From: Agromyces flavus
Lineage (GTDB): Bacteria > Actinomycetota > Actinomycetes > Actinomycetales > Microbacteriaceae
Direction of reading: 5' to 3'
Length of the DNA: 64,000 nt
Assembly: GCF_900104685.1 (NCBI RefSeq)
Contig: NZ_LT629755.1
Coordinates: 1,302,001 to 1,366,000, forward strand
In this document: positions 55,449 to 64,000 of the stretch, one piece after another
Layout of the letters: each line of letters opens with the position of its first letter
How positions within the stretch are numbered: position 1 is the stretch's first letter
Notes under the pieces: generated by a model
Told to the model about the DNA's origin: nothing
The model's database searches: none
The model's input: the letters and a program-made list of their open reading frames with translations, nothing else
Position numbers and translations under genes: made by a program

Positions 55449-56670
55449 CAGCGAGCAGCCGTCGCACGACGGCATCCGCGAGCAACCGCCCTCGTCGCGT
55501 CAGCGTCAGCCGACCGGCGAGGGCGGTTCGCGCGTCCACGAGGCCGTCGGCGATGAGCCCGGCGACGGCGTGCCGGCCGCCCGCGTGGAGCGAGCCGACC
55601 TCGATGCCGTCGCGGATGCGGGTCGCGAGCAGCACGCGCTCGGTCTCCCGGGCGGCGCCGTCGAGGGTCTCGCGGCCGACCGCCGGCGACACGCCCGCGG
55701 CCAGGCGGTCCGCGTATGCGGACGGGTGCTTCGCGTTCCACCACCGCACGCCGCCGACATGGCTGTGCGCACCCGGGCCGACGCCCCACCAGTCGTCGCC
55801 GCGCCAGTAGCCGAGGTTGTGGCGAGAGCGATGCGCGGCATCCGTCGCCCAGTTCGACACCTCGTACCATCCGTAGCCCGCCGCGGCGAGCAGGTCGTCG
55901 GCCAGCTCGTACATGTCGGCCGAGAGGTCGTCGTCGGGCGCCGCGAGCTCGCCGCGCCGGATCTGCCGCGCGAGCTTCGTGCCGTCCTCGACGATGAGCG
56001 CGTAGGCGCTGACGTGGTCGGGCCGCTCCGCGATGACGGCCTCGAGGCTCCGGCGCCAGTCGTCGAGCGACTCCCCCGGCGTGCCGTAGATGAGGTCCAG
56101 GCTGACGTCGAGCCCGGCCTCGCGGGCCCAGCGCACCACCATGGGGACGCGCGCGGGGTCGTGCGTCCGGTCGAGCGCCGCGAGCACGTGGGGCACGGCC
56201 GACTGCATGCCGAAGGAGACGCGCGTGAACCCGCCGTCGGCCAGCCGTCTCAGGTCGTCGGCGTCGACCGAGTCGGGGTTGGCCTCGGTGGTCACCTCGG
56301 CGCCATCCGCGATCCCGAACTCGTCGCGGATCGCATCGAGCATGCGGACGAGGTCGGCGGCCGGCAGCAGCGTCGGCGTGCCGCCGCCGAAGAACACCGT
56401 GTCGGCCTGGCGGTCGGGGGCGCCGGATGCCGCGAGCACGCCCCGCGCGAAGCGCAGCTCGGCGATCGCCTGGTCGGCGTACCGCGCCTGCGAGGTGCCG
56501 CGCAGCTCGCCCGCGGTGTAGGTGTTGAAGTCGCAGTACCCGCACCGGACACGGCAGAACGGCACGTGCACGTAGACGCCGAATGCGCGGCCCATGGCAG
56601 CGGTCGTCGCGACGGCGGGAAGCAGGCCGTCGGCGGGCGCCGGGTCGGCGAGGGGAAGTGCGCCCGCCAT
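55441..56670 (-). CDS. hemW: HemW-like radical SAM protein
   Basis: 409 aa. Radical SAM cysteines in VHVPFCRVRCGYCDFNTY (CxxxCxxC), then FFGGGTPTLLP, TTEANPDSV, RVSFGMQSAVPHVL and DLIYGTPGES; the C-terminal HemN-like domain is present. Such proteins were long annotated as coproporphyrinogen oxidases; those tested are haem chaperones without that activity, and the extra Cys of true HemN is absent. ATG 56670, 2 bp after the DUF1990 stop. Confidence 0.93.
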   Translation of the reverse strand: MAGALPLADPAPADGLLPAVATTAAMGRAFGVYVHVPFCRVRCGYCDFNTYTAGELRGTSQARYADQAIAELRFARGVLAASGAPDRQADTVFFGGGTPTLLPAADLVRMLDAIRDEFGIADGAEVTTEANPDSVDADDLRRLADGGFTRVSFGMQSAVPHVLAALDRTHDPARVPMVVRWAREAGLDVSLDLIYGTPGESLDDWRRSLEAVIAERPDHVSAYALIVEDGTKLARQIRRGELAAPDDDLSADMYELADDLLAAAGYGWYEVSNWATDAAHRSRHNLGYWRGDDWWGVGPGAHSHVGGVRWWNAKHPSAYADRLAAGVSPAVGRETLDGAARETERVLLATRIRDGIEVGSLHAGGRHAVAGLIADGLVDARTALAGRLTLTRRGRLLADAVVRRLLAAS

Positions 56671-56672
56671 CG

Positions 56673-57320
56673 TCAGGCGTATGCGGGATGCAGCGCCCGC
56701 AGCTCGCGCGTGGTCAACTCGCGCCGGCGACGGCGGATCGCCGGTGCGAAGATCCGCCGGATGCCGCCGCGTGGCTCGAGCACCGACCGGATCGTCAGCC
56801 ACACCGTGTCGTCGTCGCGGTGCTCGAGGATGAACGACTCCTCGCCGCTCTCGGGTGCGTCACCGGTCGTGCCGTACGCGAAGCCGACGCGCTCGGGCTC
56901 GTCGATCACGTAGACCACGAGCATCGGGATGCCGCGTGCGCGGCGCCGCCCGCGCGGCTTGAGCGTCGCCGTCATGCCGGCGCCGACATACGGCGTGCCG
57001 TCGGGCCCGTACCGTTGCTCGACGCGGGCGGACGGCTGATCGGCGAGCGGCGCCCCGTCGGGACCGTACGTGATGCCGGTGTACTGCGCGCCCGTGCCCG
57101 GCGCCACGTCGACGACCTCGAACCCGGCGCCCTTTTGAACACCCCACGTCATCAGCTCCTCGGCAGCCCGATCGAAGCGGTCCCTGCCCGATCCGAGCTT
57201 CACGGAGTCCTCCGCGGGCCGGAACCCGGCGGGCGGATAGCGCAGCAGGTCGGGGTCGAGGGTGGCGCCGATGGCGCCGTACGTGACGGACTGGTCGGTG
57301 AAGGTGCTCCGGCGAGTCAT
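56673..57320 (-). CDS. DUF1990 family protein
   Basis: 215 aa. Recognised by DQSVTYGAIGATLDP near the N-terminus, GSGRDRFDRAAEELMTWGVQKGAGFEV, the YVIDEPERVGFAYGTTGDAPESGEESFILEHRDDDTVWLTI segment (quoted here in part as family hallmark: Glu-rich FAYGTxxxHPExGEE-like) and the last R-A-L-HPAYA. The domain is like the START/SRPBCC-type YndL group and binds no known ligand. It starts 40 bp downstream of lepA, same strand. Confidence 0.85.
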   Translation of the reverse strand: MTRRSTFTDQSVTYGAIGATLDPDLLRYPPAGFRPAEDSVKLGSGRDRFDRAAEELMTWGVQKGAGFEVVDVAPGTGAQYTGITYGPDGAPLADQPSARVEQRYGPDGTPYVGAGMTATLKPRGRRRARGIPMLVVYVIDEPERVGFAYGTTGDAPESGEESFILEHRDDDTVWLTIRSVLEPRGGIRRIFAPAIRRRRRELTTRELRALHPAYA

Positions 57321-57360
57321 CCGTCGATTCTACGGAACGGCCCTGACCGCGTCGGAACGC

Positions 57361-59217
57361 CTACTTCTTGGCGTCCTTCTTCTCGGTCTCGCCCGAGAGC
57401 GCGGCGATGAACGCCTCCTGGGGGACCTCGACGCGGCCGACCATCTTCATGCGCTTCTTGCCCTCCTTCTGCTTCTCGAGGAGCTTGCGCTTGCGGGTGA
57501 TGTCGCCGCCGTAGCACTTCGCCAGCACGTCCTTGCGCATCGCCCGGATGGACTCGCGGGCGATGATGCGCGCGCCGATCGCGGCCTGGATCGGCACCTC
57601 GAACTGCTGCCGCGGGATGAGCTCGCGCAGGCGGCCGGTCATGAGCACGCCGTAGGCGTAGGCCTTGTCGCGGTGCACGATGGCGCTGAACGCGTCGACC
57701 TGCTCGCCCTGCAGCAGGATGTCGACCTTCACGAGGTCGGCGGCCTGCTCGCCCGAGGGCTCGTAGTCGAGGCTCGCGTAGCCGGCCGTCTTCGACTTCA
57801 GCTGGTCGAAGAAGTCGAACACGATCTCGCCGAGGGGCATGTTGTAGCGGATCTCGACCCGGTCCTCGCCGAGGTACTCCATGCCGAGCAGGTTGCCGCG
57901 GCGCGACTGGCAGAGCTCCATGATGGTGCCGACGTAGTCCTTGGGCGCGAGGATGGCCGCCTTGACCATGGGCTCGCGGACCTCGGCGATCTTGCCGCCG
58001 GTCGGGAACTCGCTCGGGTTCGTCACGGTGACGGTCTTCTTGTCCTCCGTCGTGACCTCGTAGACCACCGACGGCGCCGTGTTGATGATGTCGAGACCGA
58101 ACTCGCGACGCAGGCGCTCGGTCACGATCTCGAGGTGCAGGAGGCCGAGGAACCCGGCGCGGAAGCCGAAGCCGAGGGCGACCGAGGTCTCGGGCTCGTA
58201 GACGAGCGCGGCATCCGACAGCTTGAGCTTGTCGAGCGCCTCGCGCAGCTCGGGATAGTCGCTGCCGTCGATCGGGTACAGGCCCGAGAACACCATGGGC
58301 AGCGGCTCGGTGTACCCGGCGAGCGGCTCGCTCGCGGACTTGACCGCCGTGGTCACCGTGTCGCCGACCTTCGACTGGCGCACGTCCTTCACGCCCGTGA
58401 TGAGGTATCCGACCTCGCCGACGCCGAGTCCCTTGGTGGGCGTGGGCTCGGGTGCGCTCACGCCGATCTCGAGGATCTCGTGCGTCGCCTTGGTCGACAT
58501 CATCTGGATGCGCTCGCGCGGGTTGAGCTGGCCGTCGACCATGCGCACGTAGGTGACGACGCCGCGGTAGCTGTCGTAGACGGAGTCGAAGATCATGGCG
58601 CGCGCCGGGGCATCGGCGTTGCCGACGGGCGCCGGGATGCGCTCGACGACGCGGTCGAGCAGGTCCTCGACGCCCATGCCGGTCTTGCCGGAGACGCGCA
58701 GCACGTCGTCGGGCGACCCGCCGATCAGGTCGGCGAGCTCCTTCGCGTACTTCTCGGGCTCGGCGGCCGGCAGGTCGATCTTGTTGAGCACGGGGATGAT
58801 CTCGAGGTCGTTCTCGAGCGCGAGGTAGAGGTTGGCGAGCGTCTGCGCCTCGATGCCCTGCGCCGCGTCGACGAGCAGGATGGCGCCCTCGCACGCCGCG
58901 AGCGAGCGCGAGACCTCGTAGCTGAAGTCGACGTGGCCGGGCGTGTCGATCATGTTCAGGGCGTACGACGTCTCGCCGTGCTGCCAGGGCATGCGCACGG
59001 CCTGGCTCTTGATCGTGATGCCGCGCTCGCGCTCGATGTCCATGCGATCGAGGTACTGCGCCCGCATGTCGCGGTCGGCCACGACGCCGGTGATCTGGAG
59101 CATGCGGTCGGCGAGCGTCGACTTGCCGTGGTCGATGTGCGCGATGATGCAGAAGTTGCGGATCAGCGCGGGATCGGTGGCGGCGGGCACCGGGGGGTGA
59201 GCGGCTCTCGGAGACAT
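57361..59217 (-). CDS. lepA: Elongation factor 4 (LepA)
   Basis: 618 aa ribosome-dependent GTPase. G1 [10 protein letters not shown]2 region [15 protein letters not shown]3 DTPGHVDF, G4 NKIDLP. EF-G-like domains III and V and the LepA-specific C-terminal domain ([20 protein letters not shown]) are all seen. ATG 59217 follows GGGAGA by 9 bp and gives the standard opening ([15 protein letters not shown]). Implicated in translation initiation and 30S biogenesis. Confidence 0.97.
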   Translation of the reverse strand: MSPRAAHPPVPAATDPALIRNFCIIAHIDHGKSTLADRMLQITGVVADRDMRAQYLDRMDIERERGITIKSQAVRMPWQHGETSYALNMIDTPGHVDFSYEVSRSLAACEGAILLVDAAQGIEAQTLANLYLALENDLEIIPVLNKIDLPAAEPEKYAKELADLIGGSPDDVLRVSGKTGMGVEDLLDRVVERIPAPVGNADAPARAMIFDSVYDSYRGVVTYVRMVDGQLNPRERIQMMSTKATHEILEIGVSAPEPTPTKGLGVGEVGYLITGVKDVRQSKVGDTVTTAVKSASEPLAGYTEPLPMVFSGLYPIDGSDYPELREALDKLKLSDAALVYEPETSVALGFGFRAGFLGLLHLEIVTERLRREFGLDIINTAPSVVYEVTTEDKKTVTVTNPSEFPTGGKIAEVREPMVKAAILAPKDYVGTIMELCQSRRGNLLGMEYLGEDRVEIRYNMPLGEIVFDFFDQLKSKTAGYASLDYEPSGEQAADLVKVDILLQGEQVDAFSAIVHRDKAYAYGVLMTGRLRELIPRQQFEVPIQAAIGARIIARESIRAMRKDVLAKCYGGDITRKRKLLEKQKEGKKRMKMVGRVEVPQEAFIAALSGETEKKDAKK

Positions 59218-59296
59218 CCCGACGATTCTCCCATGCGGCAGATCGCACTTTCGACGGATGCCGCGGAAGGGGGCGGTCACTAGGCTGAATCGCACC

Positions 59297-60523
59297 ATGA
59301 CCGTGCTCGATGCCCCCCTCGTCGGACGGGTGCAGCCATCGGCGCTGCGGCCCGTGTTCACCTCGCTGCGCGTCGGCCTCCACGTTCTCGTCGTCGGCCT
59401 CACGATCTTCGTGGCCGCCCGGGCGGCGGTCGTCGGCAGCGAGGACCTCGTCGCGATCGTCATCCTGTCGATCGCGTTCCTCGGCACCTACGCGGTCGGC
59501 ATCGTCACCGCCCACCAGGTGATCACGCCGTGGATGCGCGCCGGATGGCTCGTGATGCTGCTCGGCCTCTGGCTCGGGCTCGCGGCTCTGACGCCCGATG
59601 CCGCGTTCCTCGCCTTCCCGCTGTTCTTCATCGAGCTGCACGTCCTCCCGGCGCGCTGGAGCGTGCCGCTCGTGGCGGTGACGTTCGTGCTGAGCGTGTG
59701 GGGTTCGACGTCGCACCTCGGATTCGAGGTCGGCAGCGTGGTCGGCCCCCTGATCTCCGCCGGTGTGGCCGTCATCATCGGCCTGGGCTACCGGGCCATG
59801 GCCGTGGAGTCGCGCGAGCGCCAGGCGCTCATCCTCGACCTGCTCGCCACGCGCGAGGAGCTCGCCGCGGCGAGCCGCGAGGCGGGCACGCTCGCCGAAC
59901 GCGAGCGCATCGCACGCGAGATCCACGACACCGTCGCGCAGGGGCTCTCGTCGATCCAGATGCTGCTGCACGCGGCCGAACGCGACGTCGCCGACGAGGG
60001 CACGCGGGACAAGCTGAGACTCGCCCGCGAGACCGCGGCCGACAACCTCCAGGAGACCCGCCGGTTCATCCGGGAGCTCACGCCGCCCGCGCTCGACGAA
60101 CGCACCCTGCCCGCCGCGCTCCGTCGCCTCGCCGACGCCACGAACGAGCAGTCGGCGCAGGCGGGCTCGCGTACTCGCGTGTCGTTCTCGATGAGCGGCG
60201 AGCCGGTCGCCCTTCCCATGTCGATCGAGGCGACGCTGCTGCGGATCGCGCAGGGCTCGCTCTCGAACGTCGTCAAGCACGCCGATGCGGCGCGCGCCGA
60301 GCTGACGCTCAGCTACCTCGGCGACGAGGTCGCGCTCGACGTCGTCGACGACGGCGTGGGCTTCGACCCCGTCCTGTTGGAGGGCGAGCGCGCGGGCGAG
60401 CCGTCGTTCGGCCTCCGGGCGATCCGGCAGCGCGCCGAGAACCTCGGCGGTACCGCCGACGTCGAGTCCAGGCCAGGCGGCGGAACGGCGCTGTCCGTGC
60501 GGATCCCGGCGGTGGCCGCGTGA
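59297..60523 (+). CDS. Sensor histidine kinase, HisKA_3 type
   Basis: 408 aa. Five or six hydrophobic helices (residues about 25-170) with short loops, then a linker and the DHp domain with the acceptor His in [21 protein letters not shown]. The ATPase has [16 protein letters not shown] (N-box), a normal DDGVGFDP G-box and [18 protein letters not shown] 59297. The signal is probably sensed within the membrane. It ends in a GTGA overlap with its response regulator. Confidence 0.92.
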   Translation: MTVLDAPLVGRVQPSALRPVFTSLRVGLHVLVVGLTIFVAARAAVVGSEDLVAIVILSIAFLGTYAVGIVTAHQVITPWMRAGWLVMLLGLWLGLAALTPDAAFLAFPLFFIELHVLPARWSVPLVAVTFVLSVWGSTSHLGFEVGSVVGPLISAGVAVIIGLGYRAMAVESRERQALILDLLATREELAAASREAGTLAERERIAREIHDTVAQGLSSIQMLLHAAERDVADEGTRDKLRLARETAADNLQETRRFIRELTPPALDERTLPAALRRLADATNEQSAQAGSRTRVSFSMSGEPVALPMSIEATLLRIAQGSLSNVVKHADAARAELTLSYLGDEVALDVVDDGVGFDPVLLEGERAGEPSFGLRAIRQRAENLGGTADVESRPGGGTALSVRIPAVAA

Positions 60524-61146
60524 TCCGGCTCCTGCTGAGCGACGATCACCCCGTCGTGCGCGCCGGCATGCGCGCGCTGCTCGAGGCCGAGCCCGACCTC
60601 GAGGTCACGGGCGAGGCCGCGTCCGCCGAGGAGGCCGTGCGCCTCGCCGCCAGCCCCGGCATCGACCTCGTGCTGATGGACCTGCAGTTCCCGGGCTCGC
60701 TGCAGGGCGTGGAGGCCACCCGCCGCATCAGGTCGCTCCCCGACTCCCCGCGCGTGCTCGTGCTGACGAACTACGACACCGACGCCGACATCCTCGGCGC
60801 GATCGAGGCCGGAGCGAGCGGGTACCTGCTCAAGGACGCCCCGCCCGGCGAGCTCGTCGCGGCGATCCGGGCCGCGGCGGCCGGCGAGTCGGCGCTCGCC
60901 CCTGCCGTCGCGTCGCGCCTCGACGAATCGCAGCGCAGTGCCGACCAGCGGCTGACCGTGCGCGAGGCCGAGGTGCTGCAGCTCGTCGCGGCCGGCAGCA
61001 CCAACCGCGAGATCGGGAAGGCGCTGTTCCTCAGCGAGGCGACCGTCAAGTCGCACCTCGTGCACATCTTCACCAAGCTCGGCGTCGGCTCGCGCACCGC
61101 GGCGGTGGCGAGGGCCCGCGAGCTCGGCGCGATCAGGGCGGGCTGA
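60520..61146 (+). CDS. NarL-type response regulator
   Basis: 208 aa. Receiver: LLSDDHPVVRAG, acceptor Asp in LVLMDLQFPGS, LVLTNYDTDAD and GYLLKDAPPGEL. LuxR domain: LTVREAEVLQLVAAGSTNREIG and VKSHLVHIFTKLGVGSRT. GTG 60520 overlaps the kinase stop. The alpha/beta hydrolase follows 3 bp later and is likely in the same operon. Confidence 0.93.
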   Translation: MIRLLLSDDHPVVRAGMRALLEAEPDLEVTGEAASAEEAVRLAASPGIDLVLMDLQFPGSLQGVEATRRIRSLPDSPRVLVLTNYDTDADILGAIEAGASGYLLKDAPPGELVAAIRAAAAGESALAPAVASRLDESQRSADQRLTVREAEVLQLVAAGSTNREIGKALFLSEATVKSHLVHIFTKLGVGSRTAAVARARELGAIRAG

Positions 61147-61149
61147 CGG

Positions 61150-61941
61150 ATGCCGCGCGCCCGCGTCATCCTCGTGCACGGCATCCGCACGTCCGCCACC
61201 ATGTGGCGGGGGCAGGTCGCGCGACTCGAGCGGCACGACCTCGAGGTGATCCCCGTCGACCTGCCGGGTCATGGCGCCCGGATCGACGAGGCGTTCACGA
61301 TCGAGGCCGCCATGCGCGCCATCGACGAGGCCGTCGGTCGATCCGATGAGACTGACGGTGGGGCGCCGCGTCTGCTGGTCGGGCTGAGCCTCGGCGGGTA
61401 CGTCGCGATCGAGTACGCGGCGCGCCATCGCGATCGCATCGACGGACTCGTCGCCGCGGCGTGCGGGACGCGGCCGCGTGGGTGGGCGCTCCGGGGATAC
61501 GCGGCGATCGCGGCGGTGATCGGCCGCCTTCCCGATCGCGGCCGCGGCCTGAACGACGCGATGGCCCGGCTGTTCCTCTCCCCCTCGGCCGTCGACGACG
61601 TGCTCGCGGGCGGTGTCGCGCTCGACGTCATGCAGCCCGCGCTCGCGGCCGTGGCCGAGCTCGACGTCGAGCGCGCGATCGCGGCCGTCGAGGTGCCGAT
61701 CTGGTTCGTCAACGGCCGCATGGACCATTTCCGGCTCGAGGAGCGCCGGATGACCCGGGCGGCCCGCGACGGCCACCTCGTGCTCATCGACCGCGCCACC
61801 CACCTGGTCAGCCTCGTGCGCCCCGACGACTTCGCCGCGGCGGTGCTCGGCGCGGTCGCCGAACTCGAGGCGCGCGCTGCCCGGCGCCGCCGAACCGCGG
61901 CGCGGCTGGGCGCCGCCCGCATTGGTGCCGCCCGGCCCTAG
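61150..61941 (+). CDS. Alpha/beta hydrolase
   Basis: 263 aa, no signal peptide. LVHGIRTSATMWRGQ (oxyanion region), the nucleophile elbow VGLSLGGYVAIEYA (GLSLGG), Asp candidates in FVNGRMDHFRLEE and the catalytic His in RATHLVSLVRPDDFA. Substrate unknown. It begins with ATG 3 bp after the regulator stop, which puts it under control of the two-component operon. Confidence 0.85.
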   Translation: MPRARVILVHGIRTSATMWRGQVARLERHDLEVIPVDLPGHGARIDEAFTIEAAMRAIDEAVGRSDETDGGAPRLLVGLSLGGYVAIEYAARHRDRIDGLVAAACGTRPRGWALRGYAAIAAVIGRLPDRGRGLNDAMARLFLSPSAVDDVLAGGVALDVMQPALAAVAELDVERAIAAVEVPIWFVNGRMDHFRLEERRMTRAARDGHLVLIDRATHLVSLVRPDDFAAAVLGAVAELEARAARRRRTAARLGAARIGAARP

Positions 61942-61951
61942 CTGGTATCGT
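61922..61951 (+). promoter_or_regulatory. Likely rpsT promoter
   Basis: TTGGTG (61922-61927), 18-base spacer, then TATCGT (61946-61951) preceded by TGG. It lies 110 bp before the S20 start and overlaps the end of the hydrolase gene. Read by eye against the sigma-70 consensus, so moderate support only. Confidence 0.4.
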
Positions 61952-62061
61952 TGCCTGTTGGCTTGCGTGTGGGTCCCACCCCGCACGATGCGCCGCGACG
62001 GCCCCTCTACCGATTGCGGCACTCACTCCGGTACCCGCAGAACACACGAAAGACGAACCAC

Positions 62062-62322
62062 GTGGCAAACATCAAGTCGCAGATCAAGCGCATCCGCACC
62101 AACCGCAAGGCCGAGGAGCGCAACAAGGCCGTCAAGAGCGAGCTGAAGACCGTCGTCCGCGCTGCGCGCGAGGCCGTCGCCGCCGGCGACAAGGAGAAGG
62201 CGACCGCTGCCCTCCGCGTCGCGACGCGCAAGCTCGACAAGGCCGTGAGCAAGGGCGTCATCCACCGCAACCAGGCCGCGAACCGCAAGTCGGCCATCGC
62301 GAAGCAGGTCGCCGCGCTCTGA
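62062..62322 (+). CDS. rpsT: 30S ribosomal protein S20
   Basis: 86 aa, very basic, binds 16S rRNA early in small-subunit assembly. [21 protein letters not shown] and the final [17 protein letters not shown] are the classic S20 ends. GTG 62062. Monocistronic, between a likely promoter and a clear hairpin. Confidence 0.98.
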   Translation: MANIKSQIKRIRTNRKAEERNKAVKSELKTVVRAAREAVAAGDKEKATAALRVATRKLDKAVSKGVIHRNQAANRKSAIAKQVAAL

Positions 62323-62337
62323 TCCGAGCCGTTCGTT

Positions 62338-62370
62338 CGAAGGCCCCCACCGTCCGGTGCGGGGCCTTCG
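62338..62370. terminator. Terminator after rpsT
   Basis: Perfect outer stem (CGAAGGCCCC with GGGGCCTTCG) and an inner CACC/GGTG pair, followed by TCGTCT. It lies 15 bp after the rpsT stop and ahead of the convergent holA stop, serving mainly rpsT. Confidence 0.8.
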
Positions 62371-62439
62371 TCGTCTCCGCTCGGCGTCCGCGCGGTCGAA
62401 GCGCGCGGTGAGTGCGCGCGTGGGCGCGGGCGGGAGCCG

Positions 62440-63456
62440 TCAGGCGTCGACGATCCCGCGCGCCGCGATGACACCGATGAGCCGCTCGAGGGCGAAGACC
62501 GGGTCGCGCTCGGCGCCCTTGACCGCGGCGTCGGCGGCCGCGAGCGCCTGGATCGCGGATCCGAGGCCCTCATCGGTCCAGCCCATGAGGTCGCGTCGGG
62601 CTCGATCGACCTGCCATGGCGCGAGGCCGAGTGCGCCGGCCGCCGCGCCGCGTGCGCCGGCGACCTTGGCCATGGTGCGCACCTTCATGGCGAACGCCGC
62701 GACCATGGGAACCGGATCGGCACCGGAGTCGAGCGCGTGGCGAAGCGCGATGAGCGCCTCGCCGTGCCGTCCGGCGATCGCGGCATCGGCGACCTCGAAC
62801 GACGTGGTCTCGACGCGACCGCCGTAGTATCTCGCGACGGTCGCCTCGTCGACGTCGCCGGGGACGTCGGCGATCAGCTGCCGGCACGCGGCGGCCAGCT
62901 CGCCGAGGTCGTCGCTGAAGGCCGCGACGAGCGCTCGGAGCGCCGCTGGCGCGATGCGTCGGCGGGCGAGCCGGAACTCGTCGGCGGCGAAATCCTGCTT
63001 CTCGGAGTCCTTGCGCAGTTCGGCGCACACGATCTCGACGCCGCCGCCCTCGCCCGCGCGGATCGCGTCGAGCAGCTTCTTGCCGCGCATGCCGGCTCGG
63101 TGGCGCAGCACCACGGTGGTGCCGTCGGCGGGATCGGCGAGGTAGTCGAGCGCATCGGCGAGGAACTCGTCGCTGGCCTTCTCGACTCCACTGACGCGGA
63201 TGAGCCGCGGCTCGCCGAAGAGCGACGGGCTCGCGAGAGTGATCAGCGTGCCGCGTGCGTACCCGTCGGCCTCGAGGTCGCTGACCTCGAGCGACGGGTC
63301 GTCTGCACGCAGGGCATCGCGCAGCATCGTCGAGGCGCGCTCGGCGAGCACGTCTTCCGGGCCGGAGATGAGCACGATCGGCGCCGCTCGCGCCGCCTTC
63401 CACGCGAGCTGCGGGATCGCGACCTTCGCCTTCGCCGTTCCTCCGCGTGCCGCCAC
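62440..63456 (-). CDS. holA: DNA polymerase III delta subunit
   Basis: 338 aa clamp-loader subunit that opens the beta clamp. AAA-like N-domain with VLISGPEDVLAERAS, the delta hallmark LFGEPRLIRVSG and the clamp-binding region; DVDEATVARYYGGRVETTSFEVADA in the middle; helical collar domain at the end (LAAADAAVKGAERDPVFALERLI). GTG 63456. No comEC or comEA neighbour is in the window upstream. Confidence 0.95.
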   Translation of the reverse strand: MAARGGTAKAKVAIPQLAWKAARAAPIVLISGPEDVLAERASTMLRDALRADDPSLEVSDLEADGYARGTLITLASPSLFGEPRLIRVSGVEKASDEFLADALDYLADPADGTTVVLRHRAGMRGKKLLDAIRAGEGGGVEIVCAELRKDSEKQDFAADEFRLARRRIAPAALRALVAAFSDDLGELAAACRQLIADVPGDVDEATVARYYGGRVETTSFEVADAAIAGRHGEALIALRHALDSGADPVPMVAAFAMKVRTMAKVAGARGAAAGALGLAPWQVDRARRDLMGWTDEGLGSAIQALAAADAAVKGAERDPVFALERLIGVIAARGIVDA

Positions 63457-63641
63457 GACTCTCCCTCCGCCTGCACGTGCTGCAGAGCCCGCACCAGTCT
63501 ACGGAGGCCCGGCGACACCGATCGCGGGATCATCTCGCTCCGATCGCAGCGCGCTGTTAGAGTCGAACCGCTTCGCAGCGCAAAGCTGGGTCGGAAACAC
63601 ACGAGCGCCGGGCTCCTCCGGGTCGCTGGACAGGAGCAGCG

Positions 63642-64000
63642 GTGGTGGATGCGATTGATGCGCTTCCGGTCGGCGTCGTGCGCATCGGCGCGGGGCACGA
63701 GGTCTCGCACGCGAACGACTGGTTCTGCGCATGGCTGGGCCTGGGAGCCGAGCACATCGTCGGCAGGCCGCTCGAGGAGTTCCTGATCCAGGCGCACGAC
63801 GACCTGTTCCCCGCGGGAAGCGGGCCAGGACCGTGGATGATGCTCGACAAGCGACGCCCGAGCAAGGCCGTCATGGTTACGCGTTCTGAGGGCGACGGGC
63901 ACGAGATGCTCGTGTTGTCGGAGGCCTCGGAGCGCTGGCGAGCCCTGTGCGAACTTCGCCGGAGCCATGCTCTCGCCGATCGCACTCGGGCGCGTCTCGA
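63642..64000 (+). CDS. PAS-like sensor protein, N-terminal fragment (continues past window)
   Basis: About 120 residues are visible. The segment VDAIDALPVGVVRIGAGHEVSHANDWFCAWLGLGAEHIVGRPLEE fits a PAS fold in its start (quoted only as landmark: ALPVGVVRI, HANDWFCAWLG, IVGRPLEEF). The frame then reaches ELRRSHALADRTRARL at the window edge. The output domain (kinase, GGDEF or PP2C phosphatase) lies outside, so the class is open. GTG 63642 has AGGAG 5 bp upstream; a second GTG follows directly. Confidence 0.6.
   Translation, partial: MVDAIDALPVGVVRIGAGHEVSHANDWFCAWLGLGAEHIVGRPLEEFLIQAHDDLFPAGSGPGPWMMLDKRRPSKAVMVTRSEGDGHEMLVLSEASERWRALCELRRSHALADRTRARL

Noticed and set aside
55441..56670. Coproporphyrinogen III dehydrogenase (HemN)
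   Set aside because: The radical SAM loop ends CGYCDF without the additional Cys of true HemN; HemW fits better.
57317..60280. Nearly 1000-codon open frame on the minus strand over lepA and the kinase
   Set aside because: Out of frame with lepA and full of HRARD-type low-complexity residues; a by-product of codon bias.
63560..63580. SOS box-like TCGAAC...TTCG upstream of the PAS-like gene
   Set aside because: The right half does not match the actinobacterial LexA consensus GTTCG well enough.

Overview
The window is high-GC (about 70 percent) bacterial chromosome with dense genes, many GTG starts and 4-base ATGA/GTGA gene overlaps. The gene set and order point to an actinobacterium of the family Microbacteriaceae, probably Agromyces or a near relative: homodimeric pyruvate dehydrogenase E1, then a PucR regulator and fabD-fabH-acpP-fabF; DUF3145; HrcA/DnaJ2-RsmE-HIT-PhoH-YbeY-hemolysin-Era; RecO-UppS-DsbA-like; the long actinobacterial LeuA. 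The genus is inferred from gene content alone. No rRNA, CRISPR array, integrase or transposase was seen, and no gene-free stretch exceeds 300 bp.

Layout. 1-6.6 kb: 3' end of aceE, a FasR-like regulator and the fatty-acid synthesis operon, ending in a strong hairpin. 6.7-12.7 kb: DUF3145, a PadR regulator, a DNA polymerase I-like exonuclease/polymerase, a zinc-ribbon protein with a Vsr-like nuclease domain, and an NfeD-flotillin pair. 12.8-19.8 kb: an accessory-looking stretch that starts with an N-terminally truncated DUF402 gene, carries an alpha/beta hydrolase, a DHFR-like reductase, a DUF1992 protein, a three-gene cassette of unknown exported/membrane proteins and an NmrA-like protein, and ends at tRNA-Met. 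19.9-24.0 kb: glycosyltransferase, DMT-type permease, peptide deformylase, AzlCD exporter, tRNA-Asn. 24.1-31.6 kb: a dipeptide-type ABC importer (lipoprotein, two permeases, a double ATPase and a third ATPase with a degenerate Walker B) and a 2-hydroxyacid dehydrogenase. 31.8-39.3 kb: DnaG, Dgt, DusB, YbaK-type deacylase, DsbA-like protein with a coupled 33-aa microprotein, UppS, RecO. 39.4-42.8 kb: an NAD(P)-binding protein, a TRIC/UPF0126 channel, and leuA behind a Leu-rich leader-peptide attenuator. 42.9-47.0 kb: an FtsX-type permease, its ATPase and a two-component system. 47.1-54.3 kb: the minus-strand housekeeping run hrcA, dnaJ, rsmE, HIT, phoH, ybeY, CBS protein, era, with a CIRCE operator before hrcA. 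54.4-64 kb: two DUF4870 membrane proteins, HemW, DUF1990, LepA, a second two-component system plus hydrolase, S20, HolA, and the start of a PAS-like sensor.

How genes work together. FasR-like regulator plus the four fab genes form a lipid synthesis unit next to the enzyme that makes acetyl-CoA. HrcA controls itself and DnaJ. RsmE, YbeY and Era act on 16S rRNA or the small subunit, with LepA and S20 nearby. DnaG, HolA, RecO and Dgt serve replication, repair and dNTP balance. LeuA is probably tuned by leucyl-tRNA through its leader peptide.

Most unusual items: the paralogous exported-protein cassette (15.5-18.6 kb), the E-to-Q Walker B ATPase, the zinc-ribbon/nuclease protein, the DUF402 breakpoint, the microprotein, a 19-bp perfect inverted repeat, and a strongly recurrent GGATGCC/GGCATCC word.
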